NCBI RefSeq assembly: GCF_900109315.1
Contig: NZ_FOJC01000010.1
Location: 1 to 59,671, forward strand
Direction: 5' to 3'
Length of the DNA: 59,671 nucleotides
Origin: [Haemophilus] ducreyi
GTDB taxonomy: Bacteria; Pseudomonadota; Gammaproteobacteria; Enterobacterales; Pasteurellaceae
In this document: piece by piece, positions 17,064 to 26,408 of the stretch
Layout: every line of letters starts with the position of its first letter
How positions within the stretch are numbered: position 1 is the stretch's first letter
Made by a program: the position numbers and the translations under genes
The notes under the pieces: generated by a model
What the model saw: only the letters and a program-made list of their open reading frames with translations
What the model was told of the DNA's origin: nothing
Database searches by the model: none

Positions 17064-19718
17064 CTATTCTGCGATTGCTTGATCCCAACTTAATGCTTTG
17101 GCTGGAATCTTGCGTTGTAATAAAAAACGGCGGTTTGGTTTGGCTTGTGGCTCAACGACTCTAGTCGATGGCGTTAAAAATTCAATACCGCCTTTCAACA
17201 ATTGTGCCATTGTACCTGAATTCAGGCTAACGCCTTGTAAAGAAATATCCATCGTATAACCAGAAGCAGCCCAAAATTGCGTATTATTACGAATTAAATG
17301 CTGATATTGCTTTTCAATCGCTAAATGAATTTGGATACGGTCAGCTAACTCACTTAATTGTAACCGTTGCACAATCCCAACTTGTAAACCGCGATATAAC
17401 ACAGGCGCATTCACTTCAATTCCTCGTGCATCACTGGTCTCAACAATGATAGGGAAATTATTCGCATACGTGGTTTTATTTGTATCGGTATCAATCAAAT
17501 TAAATTCTGTAGCTAATCCGCCATTTCCTGCTTCAACATCAATATAATTTTGTAATACTGCATCAATGTTTTTTACACCACTGGGCGTCACTTCAGGCGA
17601 AATAGCAGTAAAACGACTACCCTCTTTGGCAATAATGGAATAATACGGCGCTTCAATATAAGCGGTTAATTTTATCTGTTTTTTAGCATTTTGTAATGCT
17701 AGCGTTTCAATTTGACCAATGGTTAATCCGATATATTTAATGGCCATACCTTTGAATAATTTGCTTGCATCTTTGGCAATCAAACTGATACGCGTCTTAT
17801 TAGCGGTCGCTTTTATACGATTTGCATATAAAGTTCGATCCATTTTATCACCGCCATTATCAATGCTAATAGCACCTCTTAATGTTCTCATTAATGGCGC
17901 TGATTGAATATTTAATCCTTTCGCAGATAATTCAGCCGCTATTGCGGATTCAACCCAAAAACGACTTTTGTTGCCGATGAGCTGACGATAAGCCGGTTCA
18001 ATATATACTTCCACGTCAAATTTCTGTGATTGTGGTTTAACGTTTAATACTTCACCAATTTGATAATTACGATAAAGCACTACAGCGCCTTTATCAATGC
18101 CTTCTAATTCACTTGCTGAGAGTGTTAAAGTAGGCTGTTTTATATCGCTTAAAATCCCCGCTTGTGCATTATCAATATCTTTATAAAGTGGATATTGTTT
18201 TTTGGCAATCCCTTGCACTTTACCCTCTAATAAACGAATACCGCCTTGCAACCAATGGCTTGGTGAGCCGGCTTTGACACGTAAACCATCTAAACCAACC
18301 GCTACATCTAAATGTGCAATCGCCATAAATTTACTATTCTCACCCACTAAGTAGCGATAAGCAGGAAAAATAATGCCTTGCAAGGTAACACCATCAACGC
18401 TTAATGTTCGCTTAAGTAATTCACCAATTTTGACGTCGTTATAATAGATCCCTTGACCTTCTTCCACGCCGTAAGCTTTAGGTGCAAAAAAAGTCAGTGC
18501 CAACATATCTGGCCTAGAGAGTAAGTAATCACTTTCTTTCTCAACCGTAAATGTTCTCTTAGCTAAACCATTGCCGGCTTTCACTTCAAAATAAACGCCA
18601 CGTAATAATTGACCTATGTTAGTCAACTGTTCCGCATTTAAATTAAACTTGGGTTCCTTAAGTAAAATTGTCGATTGTTCACGAAATAAATGTGTATAAT
18701 TAGGATCAACCAACAACCTACCACGTAACATTGCATTTTCTTCTACTCGCTCAATCTCTTTATTATCAATTGGCATAGCTTCAATGAAAGATAAAACACC
18801 TACTTGTGTATTTTGATAAAACACCGGGGTTTCATTTACTTTTAAACTAGTAATAGCAGGCACAGTAATATTAACGTCCACACCGCGTTGGGCTGATTTT
18901 AAATCCGCGTAGAGATCAAACCTACTGGCTTGTTCAGCAAGCGTAGAATCTTCAGGTGAATCAAAAGACACCGCGCCTTGAATCACAGAGGCTAAACTAT
19001 CCACATTGACTGCCAGCCCCGAAAAACTGATATTCGCATTAAGCCCACTAATATTCCAAAAACGGCTATTTTGCTTAACTAAATGCGCATATTTTTTATT
19101 AATGACAACATCAATTTCAACTTTTTGCTTATCTTCTGTAAAACGATAATTTGCAATATTTCCTACTGGCACTTTACGAAAGTAAACACTTGCACCAATG
19201 GTAATTGAACCTAAATCACTTGCAATTAAATGTACTAATAAATCGCCATCAGTTACCGTAGCCGCAGGCTGTTCATCTTGCGCAATAAAATGATTTGTAA
19301 TCGCGCCATTACCCGGCGCTAGTGTAATATAATTGCCTGACACTAAGGCGTCTAAACCAGAAACACCGGCGATGGAAGCGCTCGGTTTTACTAACCAAAA
19401 GGTGGTACCTTCACGCAGTACTGATTTTGCTTCTGAATTAATTTGTGCCTGCACTTCCACTTTTTTTAGATCATCAACAAAATAGACCTTCTTCACTTGC
19501 CCAATTTGTAAACCTTGATAACGAACAATCGTCTTGCCAGCAACAATACCATCGCCAGCATTAAAGCGAATTTTAATCGTCTCACCTTGTTCTTTCAGAA
19601 TTTGGAAAAAAAGTAACGCTCCGATAATGAAAGCAACAATCGGTAATAACCAAAAAGGTGAAATTTTACGTGGTTGTCTAATCATAGCGGCCACTGATTT
19701 TGGAATATTTTCTGTCAT
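17064..19718 (-). CDS. letB: Intermembrane lipid transport protein LetB (multi-MCE)
   Basis: An 884-residue protein, matching the length of E. coli LetB/YebT (877) rather than PqiB (546). A short cytosolic N-terminus and one membrane helix (FWLLPIVAFIIGALLFFQIL, residues 21-40) are followed by about seven MCE repeats. Each is recognisable by the pattern xVxYxGxxIGxV (e.g. IVRYQGLQIGQVKKV, VLYRGLQVGIVQRL). LetB hexamers stack into a periplasmic tube that moves lipids between inner and outer membrane. In E. coli and H. influenzae the membrane partner gene letA lies immediately upstream. Here the upstream 210 bases are noncoding and then fur begins, so LetA is missing from this locus. Confidence 0.88.
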   Translation of the reverse strand: MTENIPKSVAAMIRQPRKISPFWLLPIVAFIIGALLFFQILKEQGETIKIRFNAGDGIVAGKTIVRYQGLQIGQVKKVYFVDDLKKVEVQAQINSEAKSVLREGTTFWLVKPSASIAGVSGLDALVSGNYITLAPGNGAITNHFIAQDEQPAATVTDGDLLVHLIASDLGSITIGASVYFRKVPVGNIANYRFTEDKQKVEIDVVINKKYAHLVKQNSRFWNISGLNANISFSGLAVNVDSLASVIQGAVSFDSPEDSTLAEQASRFDLYADLKSAQRGVDVNITVPAITSLKVNETPVFYQNTQVGVLSFIEAMPIDNKEIERVEENAMLRGRLLVDPNYTHLFREQSTILLKEPKFNLNAEQLTNIGQLLRGVYFEVKAGNGLAKRTFTVEKESDYLLSRPDMLALTFFAPKAYGVEEGQGIYYNDVKIGELLKRTLSVDGVTLQGIIFPAYRYLVGENSKFMAIAHLDVAVGLDGLRVKAGSPSHWLQGGIRLLEGKVQGIAKKQYPLYKDIDNAQAGILSDIKQPTLTLSASELEGIDKGAVVLYRNYQIGEVLNVKPQSQKFDVEVYIEPAYRQLIGNKSRFWVESAIAAELSAKGLNIQSAPLMRTLRGAISIDNGGDKMDRTLYANRIKATANKTRISLIAKDASKLFKGMAIKYIGLTIGQIETLALQNAKKQIKLTAYIEAPYYSIIAKEGSRFTAISPEVTPSGVKNIDAVLQNYIDVEAGNGGLATEFNLIDTDTNKTTYANNFPIIVETSDARGIEVNAPVLYRGLQVGIVQRLQLSELADRIQIHLAIEKQYQHLIRNNTQFWAASGYTMDISLQGVSLNSGTMAQLLKGGIEFLTPSTRVVEPQAKPNRRFLLQRKIPAKALSWDQAIAE

Positions 19719-19851
19719 AATGTTAGCAATTATCTCATTTCATAAAGGCTGATTTAATAAAATTCTCTGAATAAGCGGTCAATTTTTATAAACAAATAAT
19801 AAATATCCGCTCAATTTAACTCTTGATTTTTCATTGCTTTAAATAACATAA

Positions 19852-19878
19852 AACCGAAGGTTTAAGCAACCTTCGGTA
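19852..19878 (-). terminator. Terminator of the ybfE-fldA-fur operon
   Basis: ACCGAAGG/CCTTCGGT stem, 9-base loop, followed on the minus strand by TTTTAT; 52 bases after the fur stop. Confidence 0.75.
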
Positions 19879-19929
19879 TTTCTACAAATAGCTAAATAAA
19901 TGACGCCCTTGTCATCTAGCATAATTAAT

Positions 19930-20379
19930 TTAATCTTTTTTATCTTTTGAATCACAGTGAGAAATATCATTACATTTTGCATATAAATATAAACTATGAG
20001 TAGCTAATTTCATTCCGTGCTGTTCGCTAATCTCGCGCTGACGACGTTCAATATCAGGATCTTTAAATTCAAACACTTTGCCACAATCCATACAAATAAT
20101 ATGATCATGTTCGTGATCCACATTCAATTCAAATACGGCTTTGTTTGAATCAAAGTTATGGCGAAGTAAAATGCCCACTTCTTCAAATTGATTTAAGACA
20201 CGGTAAACCGTTGCTAAACCGATATCAGAAGACTGCTCTAATAACAGTTTATAAATATCTTCCGCAGAAAAGTGTTGCATTTCTTCGCGGTATTGTTGCA
20301 TTAATGCAAGGATAGTTAAACGAGGCTCAGTGACTTTCAAGCCTACACTTTTAAGCAGTTTTGTATTTTCTTCAGACAT
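19930..20379 (-). CDS. fur: Ferric uptake regulator
   Basis: A 149-residue Fe(II)-dependent repressor. The start at 20379 (MSEENTKLLKSVGLKVTEPR) is preferred because it matches the family and follows AAGGTGA; the longer frame to 20430 overlaps fldA. The N-terminal winged helix (to about residue 80, with SDIGLATVYRVLNQFEEVG as recognition helix) is followed by a dimerisation domain with HEHDHIICMDCGKVFEF, whose His and Cys residues bind metal, and a C-terminal CNDISHC pair. Order ybfE-fldA-fur is the same as in enterobacteria. Candidate Fur boxes lie upstream of exbB and dppB in this window. Confidence 0.97.
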   Translation of the reverse strand: MSEENTKLLKSVGLKVTEPRLTILALMQQYREEMQHFSAEDIYKLLLEQSSDIGLATVYRVLNQFEEVGILLRHNFDSNKAVFELNVDHEHDHIICMDCGKVFEFKDPDIERRQREISEQHGMKLATHSLYLYAKCNDISHCDSKDKKD

Positions 20380-20408
20380 AACTGTCACCTTTTGCTGAAT
20401 TTTATTAA

Positions 20409-20933
20409 TTATGCTAGTTGATCTAAGCACATTTCTTCAAAGATTTGCTTAGACCAACGGCTGACACGCTCGCTTGTTAACTCTGGTTGACGGTCTTCGT
20501 CAACACATAAACCAACAAAGGTATGTTCATCAACAAGCGCTTGAGAAACCTCAAAGTTATAGCCCTCTGTTGACCAATGACCTACAATTACACCACCATT
20601 CTGCTCGACTACATCACGAATCGTTCCCATTGCATCACAGAAATATTCGGCGTAGTCTTCCTGGTCTCCACAACCAAAAATACCCACGACTTTACCACCG
20701 AAGTCAATTTGTTTTAAGGTCGGCATAAAGTCATCCCAATCTGCTTGAGATTCACCATAATACCAAGTTGGAATACCTAATAGTAAGAAATCATACCCTT
20801 CAATATCTTCTTTAGAACTCTTAGCGATATCACGAACATCAATCAGATTCGCACCGATTTCTTTTTGGATCATTTTTGAAATATTTTCAGTGTTCCCAGT
20901 ATCACTACCGTAGAATAAACCTACTACTGCCAT
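20409..20933 (-). CDS. fldA: Flavodoxin
   Basis: A 174-residue FMN protein, a low-potential electron donor for radical SAM and reductive enzymes. The P-loop for FMN phosphate, LFYGSDTGNTE, is at residues 6-16. The aromatic FMN-stacking segments are PTWYYGESQADW (about 55) and GCGDQEDYAEYFCDAMG (about 95). It is a long-chain flavodoxin like E. coli FldA. It sits 29 bases before fur in one operon, linking iron status to the iron-free ferredoxin substitute. Confidence 0.96.
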   Translation of the reverse strand: MAVVGLFYGSDTGNTENISKMIQKEIGANLIDVRDIAKSSKEDIEGYDFLLLGIPTWYYGESQADWDDFMPTLKQIDFGGKVVGIFGCGDQEDYAEYFCDAMGTIRDVVEQNGGVIVGHWSTEGYNFEVSQALVDEHTFVGLCVDEDRQPELTSERVSRWSKQIFEEMCLDQLA

Positions 20934-20943
20934 GTTAATTTAC

Positions 20944-21240
20944 CTATTTGCGCTCTGAATCAATAGTATTGCTATTGATATAATTATTTAAAATCATTTC
21001 GATTAACTGCCCTCGTGTCATTCCGAGTTGGGAAGCCTCTTTTTCCAAAGATAACACCAGATCTGAATGCAGTTTTAATTCAACGCGTTTAAGCCCTGAC
21101 GACCGATCTCGTTTTAGCTGATTACGTTTATTAATTCTGACTTGTTGTTCTCGGCTAAGAGGATTAGTGCGTGGTCGCCCAACTTTTGGCATGCTTGCGA
21201 ACAAATCTAAAGTTATACAATCTGCGTCTTGTTTTGCCAT
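20944..21240 (-). CDS. ybfE: YbfE-family ribbon-helix-helix-like protein
   Basis: A 98-residue basic protein matching E. coli YbfE (LexA-regulated, function unclear). The block GRPRTNPLSREQQVRINKRN (about residues 22-41) is highly conserved in the family and is followed by GLKRVELKLHSDLV...IEMILNNY, an RHH-like fold. The ATG at 21240 (MAKQDAD) fits the family start; a GTG at 21249 would add three residues. I see no LexA box upstream. A weak Fur-box-like 19-mer (11 of 19 matches) is at 21291-21309. It heads the fldA-fur operon with a 10-base gap. Confidence 0.88.
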   Translation of the reverse strand: MAKQDADCITLDLFASMPKVGRPRTNPLSREQQVRINKRNQLKRDRSSGLKRVELKLHSDLVLSLEKEASQLGMTRGQLIEMILNNYINSNTIDSERK

Positions 21241-21465
21241 TTGTTTCACATGATGGGCTTTGCCTATCGTCCTAATAGAAAAAGCTAATTGAGAATGAGA
21301 AGCTACTACTTTCTAATAAAGTCAAACTATATCACACTAATTCAGTCTTGAAAATTCTACTCGTTAAATTTCCAACTGATTTTGTAAACTTTTATTCCGT
21401 CAATTTACATCTATATCTTTGATTTGCATAAATTGCACCATAACATAAAATTTAGCCCGCTTACA

Positions 21466-21940
21466 CTATTCCTTAATATCAGCAAATGCGGCTTGTAAAA
21501 CTGTTGCTAGATCTTGGGGCGCAATTTCCACGTCTAAGCCGCGTTTGCCCCCTGACACAAATATCGTAGCAAAATCTTTGGCTGACTGATCGATTATTGT
21601 CATTAATTTATTTTTCTGACCAAAGCGGGCTGATGCCTCCTAATAAATAACCGGTCACTTTTTGGGCTATATCTTTATCCGCCATTGTTACTTTTTTGAC
21701 CGCTAATGCCTGTGCTGCACGTTTCAAATTCAAATTATTTGCCACTGGCACAACCATTACTGCTAGTTTTTTCTGATCGCCATTTTCAGCGACTAACAAT
21801 GTTTTAAAGACTTGTGCAGCCGATAAATCTAATTTTTCGACCGCTTCTTGTCCAAAATTATGATTTTGCGGATCGTGTGGATAAGGATGAAGTTGATAAG
21901 CAATTTTTTGTTTGTTAAGCAGATTGATTGCTGGAGTCAT
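21466..21940 (-). pseudogene. ybaK: Cys-tRNA(Pro) deacylase YbaK, frameshifted
   Basis: The frame from 21940 gives the YbaK N-terminal two thirds ([20 protein letters not shown] ... [10 protein letters not shown]) and stops at 21608. Family proteins continue GGISPLGQKxK. That sequence ([20 protein letters not shown] and on to FADIKE) is in the next register, reaching a stop at 21466. Deleting one T from the TTT run (minus strand of 21621-21623) gives a 157-residue protein of normal length. The enzyme removes cysteine from mischarged tRNA(Pro). This may be a homopolymer sequencing error or a recent loss. Confidence 0.85.
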
Positions 21941-22021
21941 TGTTTTTTTCCTATAAGTTATGATTAAAAATCAGTTACAATTACTCTCTTCTATGCATGC
22001 ATATAAAAAGGAGTAAACATA

Positions 22022-23008
22022 ATGTCAGAGATCCATTTAGCCATTGCAACAGATTTTAGCTTAGCTTCAAAGTTACTTGAAGCATTAGAAAAGAGTGATT
22101 TGCCTTTAAAACATATTTCTGCTGTAGAAATTGAACCCTTTGGCGAAGAACAATCGCTTTATAGCGGAAGCAAAGCAATTGAACAAATTCCGTTAGCCGA
22201 AGTGAATTGGGCTAAATTTAGCCATGTATTTTTTGCAGGAAATATGTCACAAGCAGAAGTGCTTGCAGAAGCAGTAAAAGCGGACTGTATTGTACTTGAT
22301 TTATACGGCATTACTGCTTTAATCGATAATATTCCGGTTATTGTGCCAAGTGTTAATGATGAGGCGATGACTCAATTACGTGAACATAATATTGTTGCCT
22401 TAGCCAACCCGCAAATTTCACAATTAGCATTGGCATTAAAACCGTTACTCAATCAACCTATTAGCCATGTTTTAGTCAGTTCATTACTCCCTGCCGCTTA
22501 TTTTGGCGATGAAAAAGTTAAACAATTAGCCGGTCAAACTGCCCGCTTATTAAATGGCATTCCATTTGATGAAAATGCAGAACGGATTGCCTTTGATGCC
22601 GTGCCCGCAAATATTCAAGCAGAGGAGAAAAAATTACCTTTCTCACGTGTTTTTGAATTACAACTTGCCAAAATATTGCCTAATTTGAGCGCTTGTACAA
22701 CATTCCACGCCATTCAAATACCCATATTTTATGGGGTAGCACAAATGGTTACCGTGCATTCTGAATATCCATTAGCAATCGAAGCGATCAGCGATCAGTG
22801 GCAACAACAAGCTTGGTTAAACTTCCACGAACAACAGGTGATCACACCGGTTAAAAACGGTGAAAATGAAGAAGAAAATAACTTACAAATCAGCCAGTTA
22901 CTCTCTAAATCAGACCACACGGCACAATTCTGGTCCGTCGCCGATGAACAAAAATTTAGCTTAGCATTCCTTACGGCGCAATTATTTAGATTAGTGCTAG
23001 ATTATTGA
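22022..23008 (+). CDS. usg: USG-1 protein, aspartate-semialdehyde dehydrogenase homologue without catalytic Cys
   Basis: A 328-residue protein with an ASADH-like NAD(P)-binding N-terminus (MSEIHLAIATDFSLASKLLEAL, degenerate GxxG loop) and C-terminal dimerisation domain. Where the true enzyme has NPxC(T) with the catalytic cysteine, this protein has ANPQIS, so the nucleophile is absent. That pattern defines USG-1 proteins, whose function is unknown. Starts at ATG 22022 after AAAGGAG. Thirty bases separate it from the next gene. Confidence 0.85.
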   Translation: MSEIHLAIATDFSLASKLLEALEKSDLPLKHISAVEIEPFGEEQSLYSGSKAIEQIPLAEVNWAKFSHVFFAGNMSQAEVLAEAVKADCIVLDLYGITALIDNIPVIVPSVNDEAMTQLREHNIVALANPQISQLALALKPLLNQPISHVLVSSLLPAAYFGDEKVKQLAGQTARLLNGIPFDENAERIAFDAVPANIQAEEKKLPFSRVFELQLAKILPNLSACTTFHAIQIPIFYGVAQMVTVHSEYPLAIEAISDQWQQQAWLNFHEQQVITPVKNGENEEENNLQISQLLSKSDHTAQFWSVADEQKFSLAFLTAQLFRLVLDY

Positions 23009-23038
23009 TCGCTTTATTATATAAGGTATCTATTTTTA

Positions 23039-24229
23039 ATGAAAACGTTTGATGTTGTAATTATTGGTGCAGGAGCTTCTGGCTTATTTTGTGCGTCACA
23101 ATTAAGCCAAGCAGGTAAACGTGTGGCAATACTTGATGCTGGCAAAAAAATAGGTCGTAAAATTTTGATGTCTGGCGGTGGATATTGTAATTTTACCAAC
23201 CTTGAAGTAACGGCAAACCACTACATCAGTCAGAATCCGCATTTTGTCAAATCAGCATTAGCGCGTTATACCAATTGGGATTTTATTAGCTTAGTGGCAA
23301 CATATGGCATTAACTATCACGAAAAAGAATGCGGTCAGCTATTTTGCGATGATGGCTCCCAACAAATTGTCGATTTATTAGCTACAGAATGTGCTAAAGG
23401 CCAAACGACCATTTTGCTCAAACAAGCTGTATTGAATGTGACGAAAGAAGCAGAAAATTTCACTATTTCGACCGCTTCTGATACCTTTCAAGCACCACAT
23501 TTAGTCATAGCTACAGGTGGCTTATCAATGCCCGCCTTGGGTGCAACGCCTTTTGGTTACAAAATTGCAGAACAATTTGCCATTCCTATTATTGCGCCAC
23601 GCGCGAGTTTAGTGCCGTTAACCTGGAAAGAAAGCGATCAGCATTTTGCGGTATTATCAGGTATTTCTTTACCGGTTAGCGTGACTAATCGAGGAAAAAC
23701 ATTTAGCAACCAAATGTTATTTACTCATCGAGGTTTATCTGGGCCCGCTATTTTGCAGATCTCAAACTATTGGGATCTAGGTGAAATGATTACAATTAAT
23801 TTATTGCCGGCAGATAACATTCAGACTATTTTAACCACACTACGCCAATCTTCGCCAAAATTGCAGTTAAAAACCGTTTTATCACGCTATTTACCGAAAA
23901 AATTAGTCGATCTCTGGTTTGAACAACAAATAATGAAAGATAAAGTGATTGCACAATTGAATAAAACAGAATTAGCATTTCTCTTTCAATTTATTCATCA
24001 GTGGCAATTTTTACCGAATGGCACTGAGGGCTATCGCACCGCAGAAGTGACGATGGGAGGGGTAGACACCGCCTTTATTTCTTCAAAAACAATGCAAGCA
24101 AATAAAGTAAAAGGCCTATATTTTATCGGTGAAGTATTAGACGTAACCGGTTGGTTAGGTGGCTATAATTTCCAATGGGCGTGGTCATCTGCTTTTGCTT
24201 GCGCAGAAGGCATTTTAAGTGAATATTAG
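23039..24229 (+). CDS. yhiN: FAD-dependent oxidoreductase, YhiN/HI0933 family
   Basis: A 396-residue flavoprotein. The N-terminal FAD-binding Rossmann motif VVIIGAGASGLFCASQLSQ is at residues 5-23 and is followed by the family signature GRKILMSGGGYCNFTN. The second FAD contact, GLYFIGEVLDVTGWLGGYN, is near the C-terminus and leads into the typical WAWSSAFACAEG ending. The H. influenzae homologue HI0933 has a known structure, but its physiological substrate is unsettled. It lies downstream of usg with a 30-base gap and ends at a shared terminator. Confidence 0.93.
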   Translation: MKTFDVVIIGAGASGLFCASQLSQAGKRVAILDAGKKIGRKILMSGGGYCNFTNLEVTANHYISQNPHFVKSALARYTNWDFISLVATYGINYHEKECGQLFCDDGSQQIVDLLATECAKGQTTILLKQAVLNVTKEAENFTISTASDTFQAPHLVIATGGLSMPALGATPFGYKIAEQFAIPIIAPRASLVPLTWKESDQHFAVLSGISLPVSVTNRGKTFSNQMLFTHRGLSGPAILQISNYWDLGEMITINLLPADNIQTILTTLRQSSPKLQLKTVLSRYLPKKLVDLWFEQQIMKDKVIAQLNKTELAFLFQFIHQWQFLPNGTEGYRTAEVTMGGVDTAFISSKTMQANKVKGLYFIGEVLDVTGWLGGYNFQWAWSSAFACAEGILSEY

Positions 24230-24245
24230 GCAACACGATAAAATG

Positions 24246-24281
24246 AAAAAAGGCTGTTGTAATGACTACAACTGCTTTTTC
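24246..24281. terminator. Terminator between yhiN and infA
   Basis: A GTTGTA/TACAAC core stem with flanking AAAAAAGG and GCTTTTT arms; the A and T tracts allow function for both convergent genes. Confidence 0.65.
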
Positions 24282-24299
24282 TCATTTACGTTTTAAAAA

Positions 24300-24533
<234 letters not shown>

Positions 24534-24604
24534 TTAGGGTTTAATATAAACAAAAAAACGGCAGTCATTATACTCTGATAAGCTTAAATTACAATCATTT
24601 CTAA

Positions 24605-25267
24605 TTACTTACGATTGAAACGGCGCCGTTGTGAATGAAAACGTTGAGCTTGTTTTTTGGTTGAAAAAGTCGGCAGTTTAACAATTGAATGAAGTGAGTG
24701 CGCTCTTGGGCGTAAGAAATAATGAATACTACTCGCAAATAAAGCGCCCGCTACTAATAAAATAATCAGTTGTGCATACAGTTGATGAAACAATTGTTCA
24801 ATTTTACTTTGCGTGGTCTGACCGTATTGTGAATCAAACATAACACGCAAAAAACCTATTAGATTTTGCTGAGTAAGAATAGGCTCAACAATTTGCTGAG
24901 TTAGCGGTTGACTCCCTTCTTCTAACAATATTTTTTTAAACTGTAACGCATTGTGGCTTTGAGCAATTAAACTGCCATTCGCTGCATATAAGTTCGCATC
25001 AATCACAAATTCTTCTTTAGCAAAGGCATCTAATGCTTCAATTAATTCATCATTATTGACATTTTTAACTAACATTAATGAAAATAACTTGGCTTGCTGG
25101 CGCACCAATAAATGCGACAAGTTAGATACTTGATTAACACTCGCAAGTTGTGATCCTAATTTAAATTGATTCACACCATTTAAGATAACACTCACAATCA
25201 TTACACAAACGACAATGATGCCAGCCAACAACGTTGTTTTAATTACTTTTTCACGGGTTAAATACAT
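24605..25267 (-). CDS. YtjB/AhpA-type membrane protein (SMP family)
   Basis: A 220-residue inner-membrane protein with two membrane helices, at residues 11-30 (LLAGIIVVCVMIVSVILNGV) and about 165-185 (LYAQLIILLVAGALFASSI), that flank a periplasmic domain. The C-terminal cytosolic tail is very basic (FHSQRRRFNRK). This matches the SMP/YtjB family, often linked with serB. The function is not established. Divergent from yajQ. Confidence 0.75.
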   Translation of the reverse strand: MYLTREKVIKTTLLAGIIVVCVMIVSVILNGVNQFKLGSQLASVNQVSNLSHLLVRQQAKLFSLMLVKNVNNDELIEALDAFAKEEFVIDANLYAANGSLIAQSHNALQFKKILLEEGSQPLTQQIVEPILTQQNLIGFLRVMFDSQYGQTTQSKIEQLFHQLYAQLIILLVAGALFASSIHYFLRPRAHSLHSIVKLPTFSTKKQAQRFHSQRRRFNRK

Positions 25268-25540
25268 CGGTTAATTGATCGGGAAGAATTGATAATAGAT
25301 AATTAAACGAGCATTATCTATGCTCTATCTACAATTGTCCATTAAAAAGAGCACATTATGCACGGTGAAAATGACTTAATGATGTGAAAAACTACCGCTT
25401 TTGGCGGGGGATTACTCACTAAACCAATAGTTCAAGCACAAGCTAAAATTGTGGTAAACTTGGACGAATTAACTGCATTATGATGTATTTTAGTTAATGC
25501 AAATGATTTGTTTAATAATAAAGCATAAGGAAATTAAAAA

Positions 25541-26032
25541 ATGCCATCTTTTGATATTGTCTCAGAAATCACCTTGCACGAAGTTAGCAATGCGGTCGAA
25601 AATGCCAATCGAGTATTAACAACGCGTTATGACTTTCGTGGTGTAGAAGCCATCATTGAACTCAATGAAAAAAACGAAAGCATCAAATTAACCACTGAAT
25701 CAGAATTTCAATTAGAACAATTAATTGAAATGTTAATCAGCGCTTGTGTCAAACGAGGTATTGAACATAGCTCATTAGATATTCCAACCGATGCAGAACA
25801 TCACGGTAAACTTTATTCAAAAGAAATTAAGTTAAAGCAAGGTATTGAAACCGAAATTGCCAAAAAAATCACTAAGTTAATCAAAGATGCAAAAATCAAG
25901 GTACAGGCTCAAATCCAAGGCGATCAAGTACGTGTTACCGGTAAATCACGTGATGATTTACAAGCAACTATTCAGCTAATTAAAACCGCTGAACTGGGTC
26001 AGCCGTTTCAATTCAATAACTTTAGGGATTAG
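25541..26032 (+). CDS. yajQ: YajQ-family nucleotide-binding protein
   Basis: A 163-residue protein of two ferredoxin-like RNA-binding domains. Hallmarks: [20 protein letters not shown] at the start, TRYDFRG, and the C-terminal [17 protein letters not shown]. The H. influenzae homologue (HI1034) binds nucleic acid, and relatives bind cyclic di-GMP. ATG 25541 follows AAGGAAAT. It ends at a terminator. Confidence 0.95.
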   Translation: MPSFDIVSEITLHEVSNAVENANRVLTTRYDFRGVEAIIELNEKNESIKLTTESEFQLEQLIEMLISACVKRGIEHSSLDIPTDAEHHGKLYSKEIKLKQGIETEIAKKITKLIKDAKIKVQAQIQGDQVRVTGKSRDDLQATIQLIKTAELGQPFQFNNFRD

Positions 26033-26074
26033 CTGTAATCTGTAGCCATAAACTTCAGCTTAATCCTAAATCTG

Positions 26075-26112
26075 ATCATCTCTAGCTAATCTCTGCGTGA
26101 GATGATTTTTTA
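26075..26112 (+). terminator. yajQ terminator
   Basis: ATCATCTC/GAGATGAT stem with a 16-base loop, followed by TTTTTTATT. Confidence 0.7.
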
Positions 26113-26408
26113 TTCACTCTTTTCTGAATAATAATGCGGATTATCAGACCGCTTGAAAGGTTATTTTACCCCACATTCTTCGCATAAGTAACGAATATCA
26201 ATCTCTATCGGAACCGCTATTTACTTAATATCACAAAGAGCAAAAGCAAAATTTTGAAGTCATTCACATTTCTTAAATAAATACCTATCAATGTGCATAA
26301 ACTTAATTTACTTTATTGAACTATGTTACTAGAATGGCAATGCACTCTGGTGCTTTTATTTGAAGTTTTTACCTATTTATTTTTATTTTTTTATAAGGTT
26401 TTATCATT
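26113..26408. other. cstA upstream regulatory region
   Basis: This noncoding, AT-rich leader (about 375 bases from yajQ stop to cstA start, including the terminator) holds a CRP-like site at 26253-26268. I see no ORF of note. A T-rich stretch precedes a weak AAGG Shine-Dalgarno at 26395-26398. Confidence 0.6.
26253..26268 (+). promoter_or_regulatory. Candidate CRP-cAMP binding site
   Basis: TTTGA-AGTCAT-TCACA matches TGTGA-N6-TCACA at 9 of 10 defined bases, with A/T-rich flanks including the preferred TTT after the right half. cstA is activated by CRP in E. coli. Confidence 0.55.

Noticed and set aside
21291-21309. Fur-box-like sequence upstream of ybfE-fldA-fur
   Set aside because: Only 11 of 19 matches and no symmetry; too weak to call although Fur autoregulation would be plausible.
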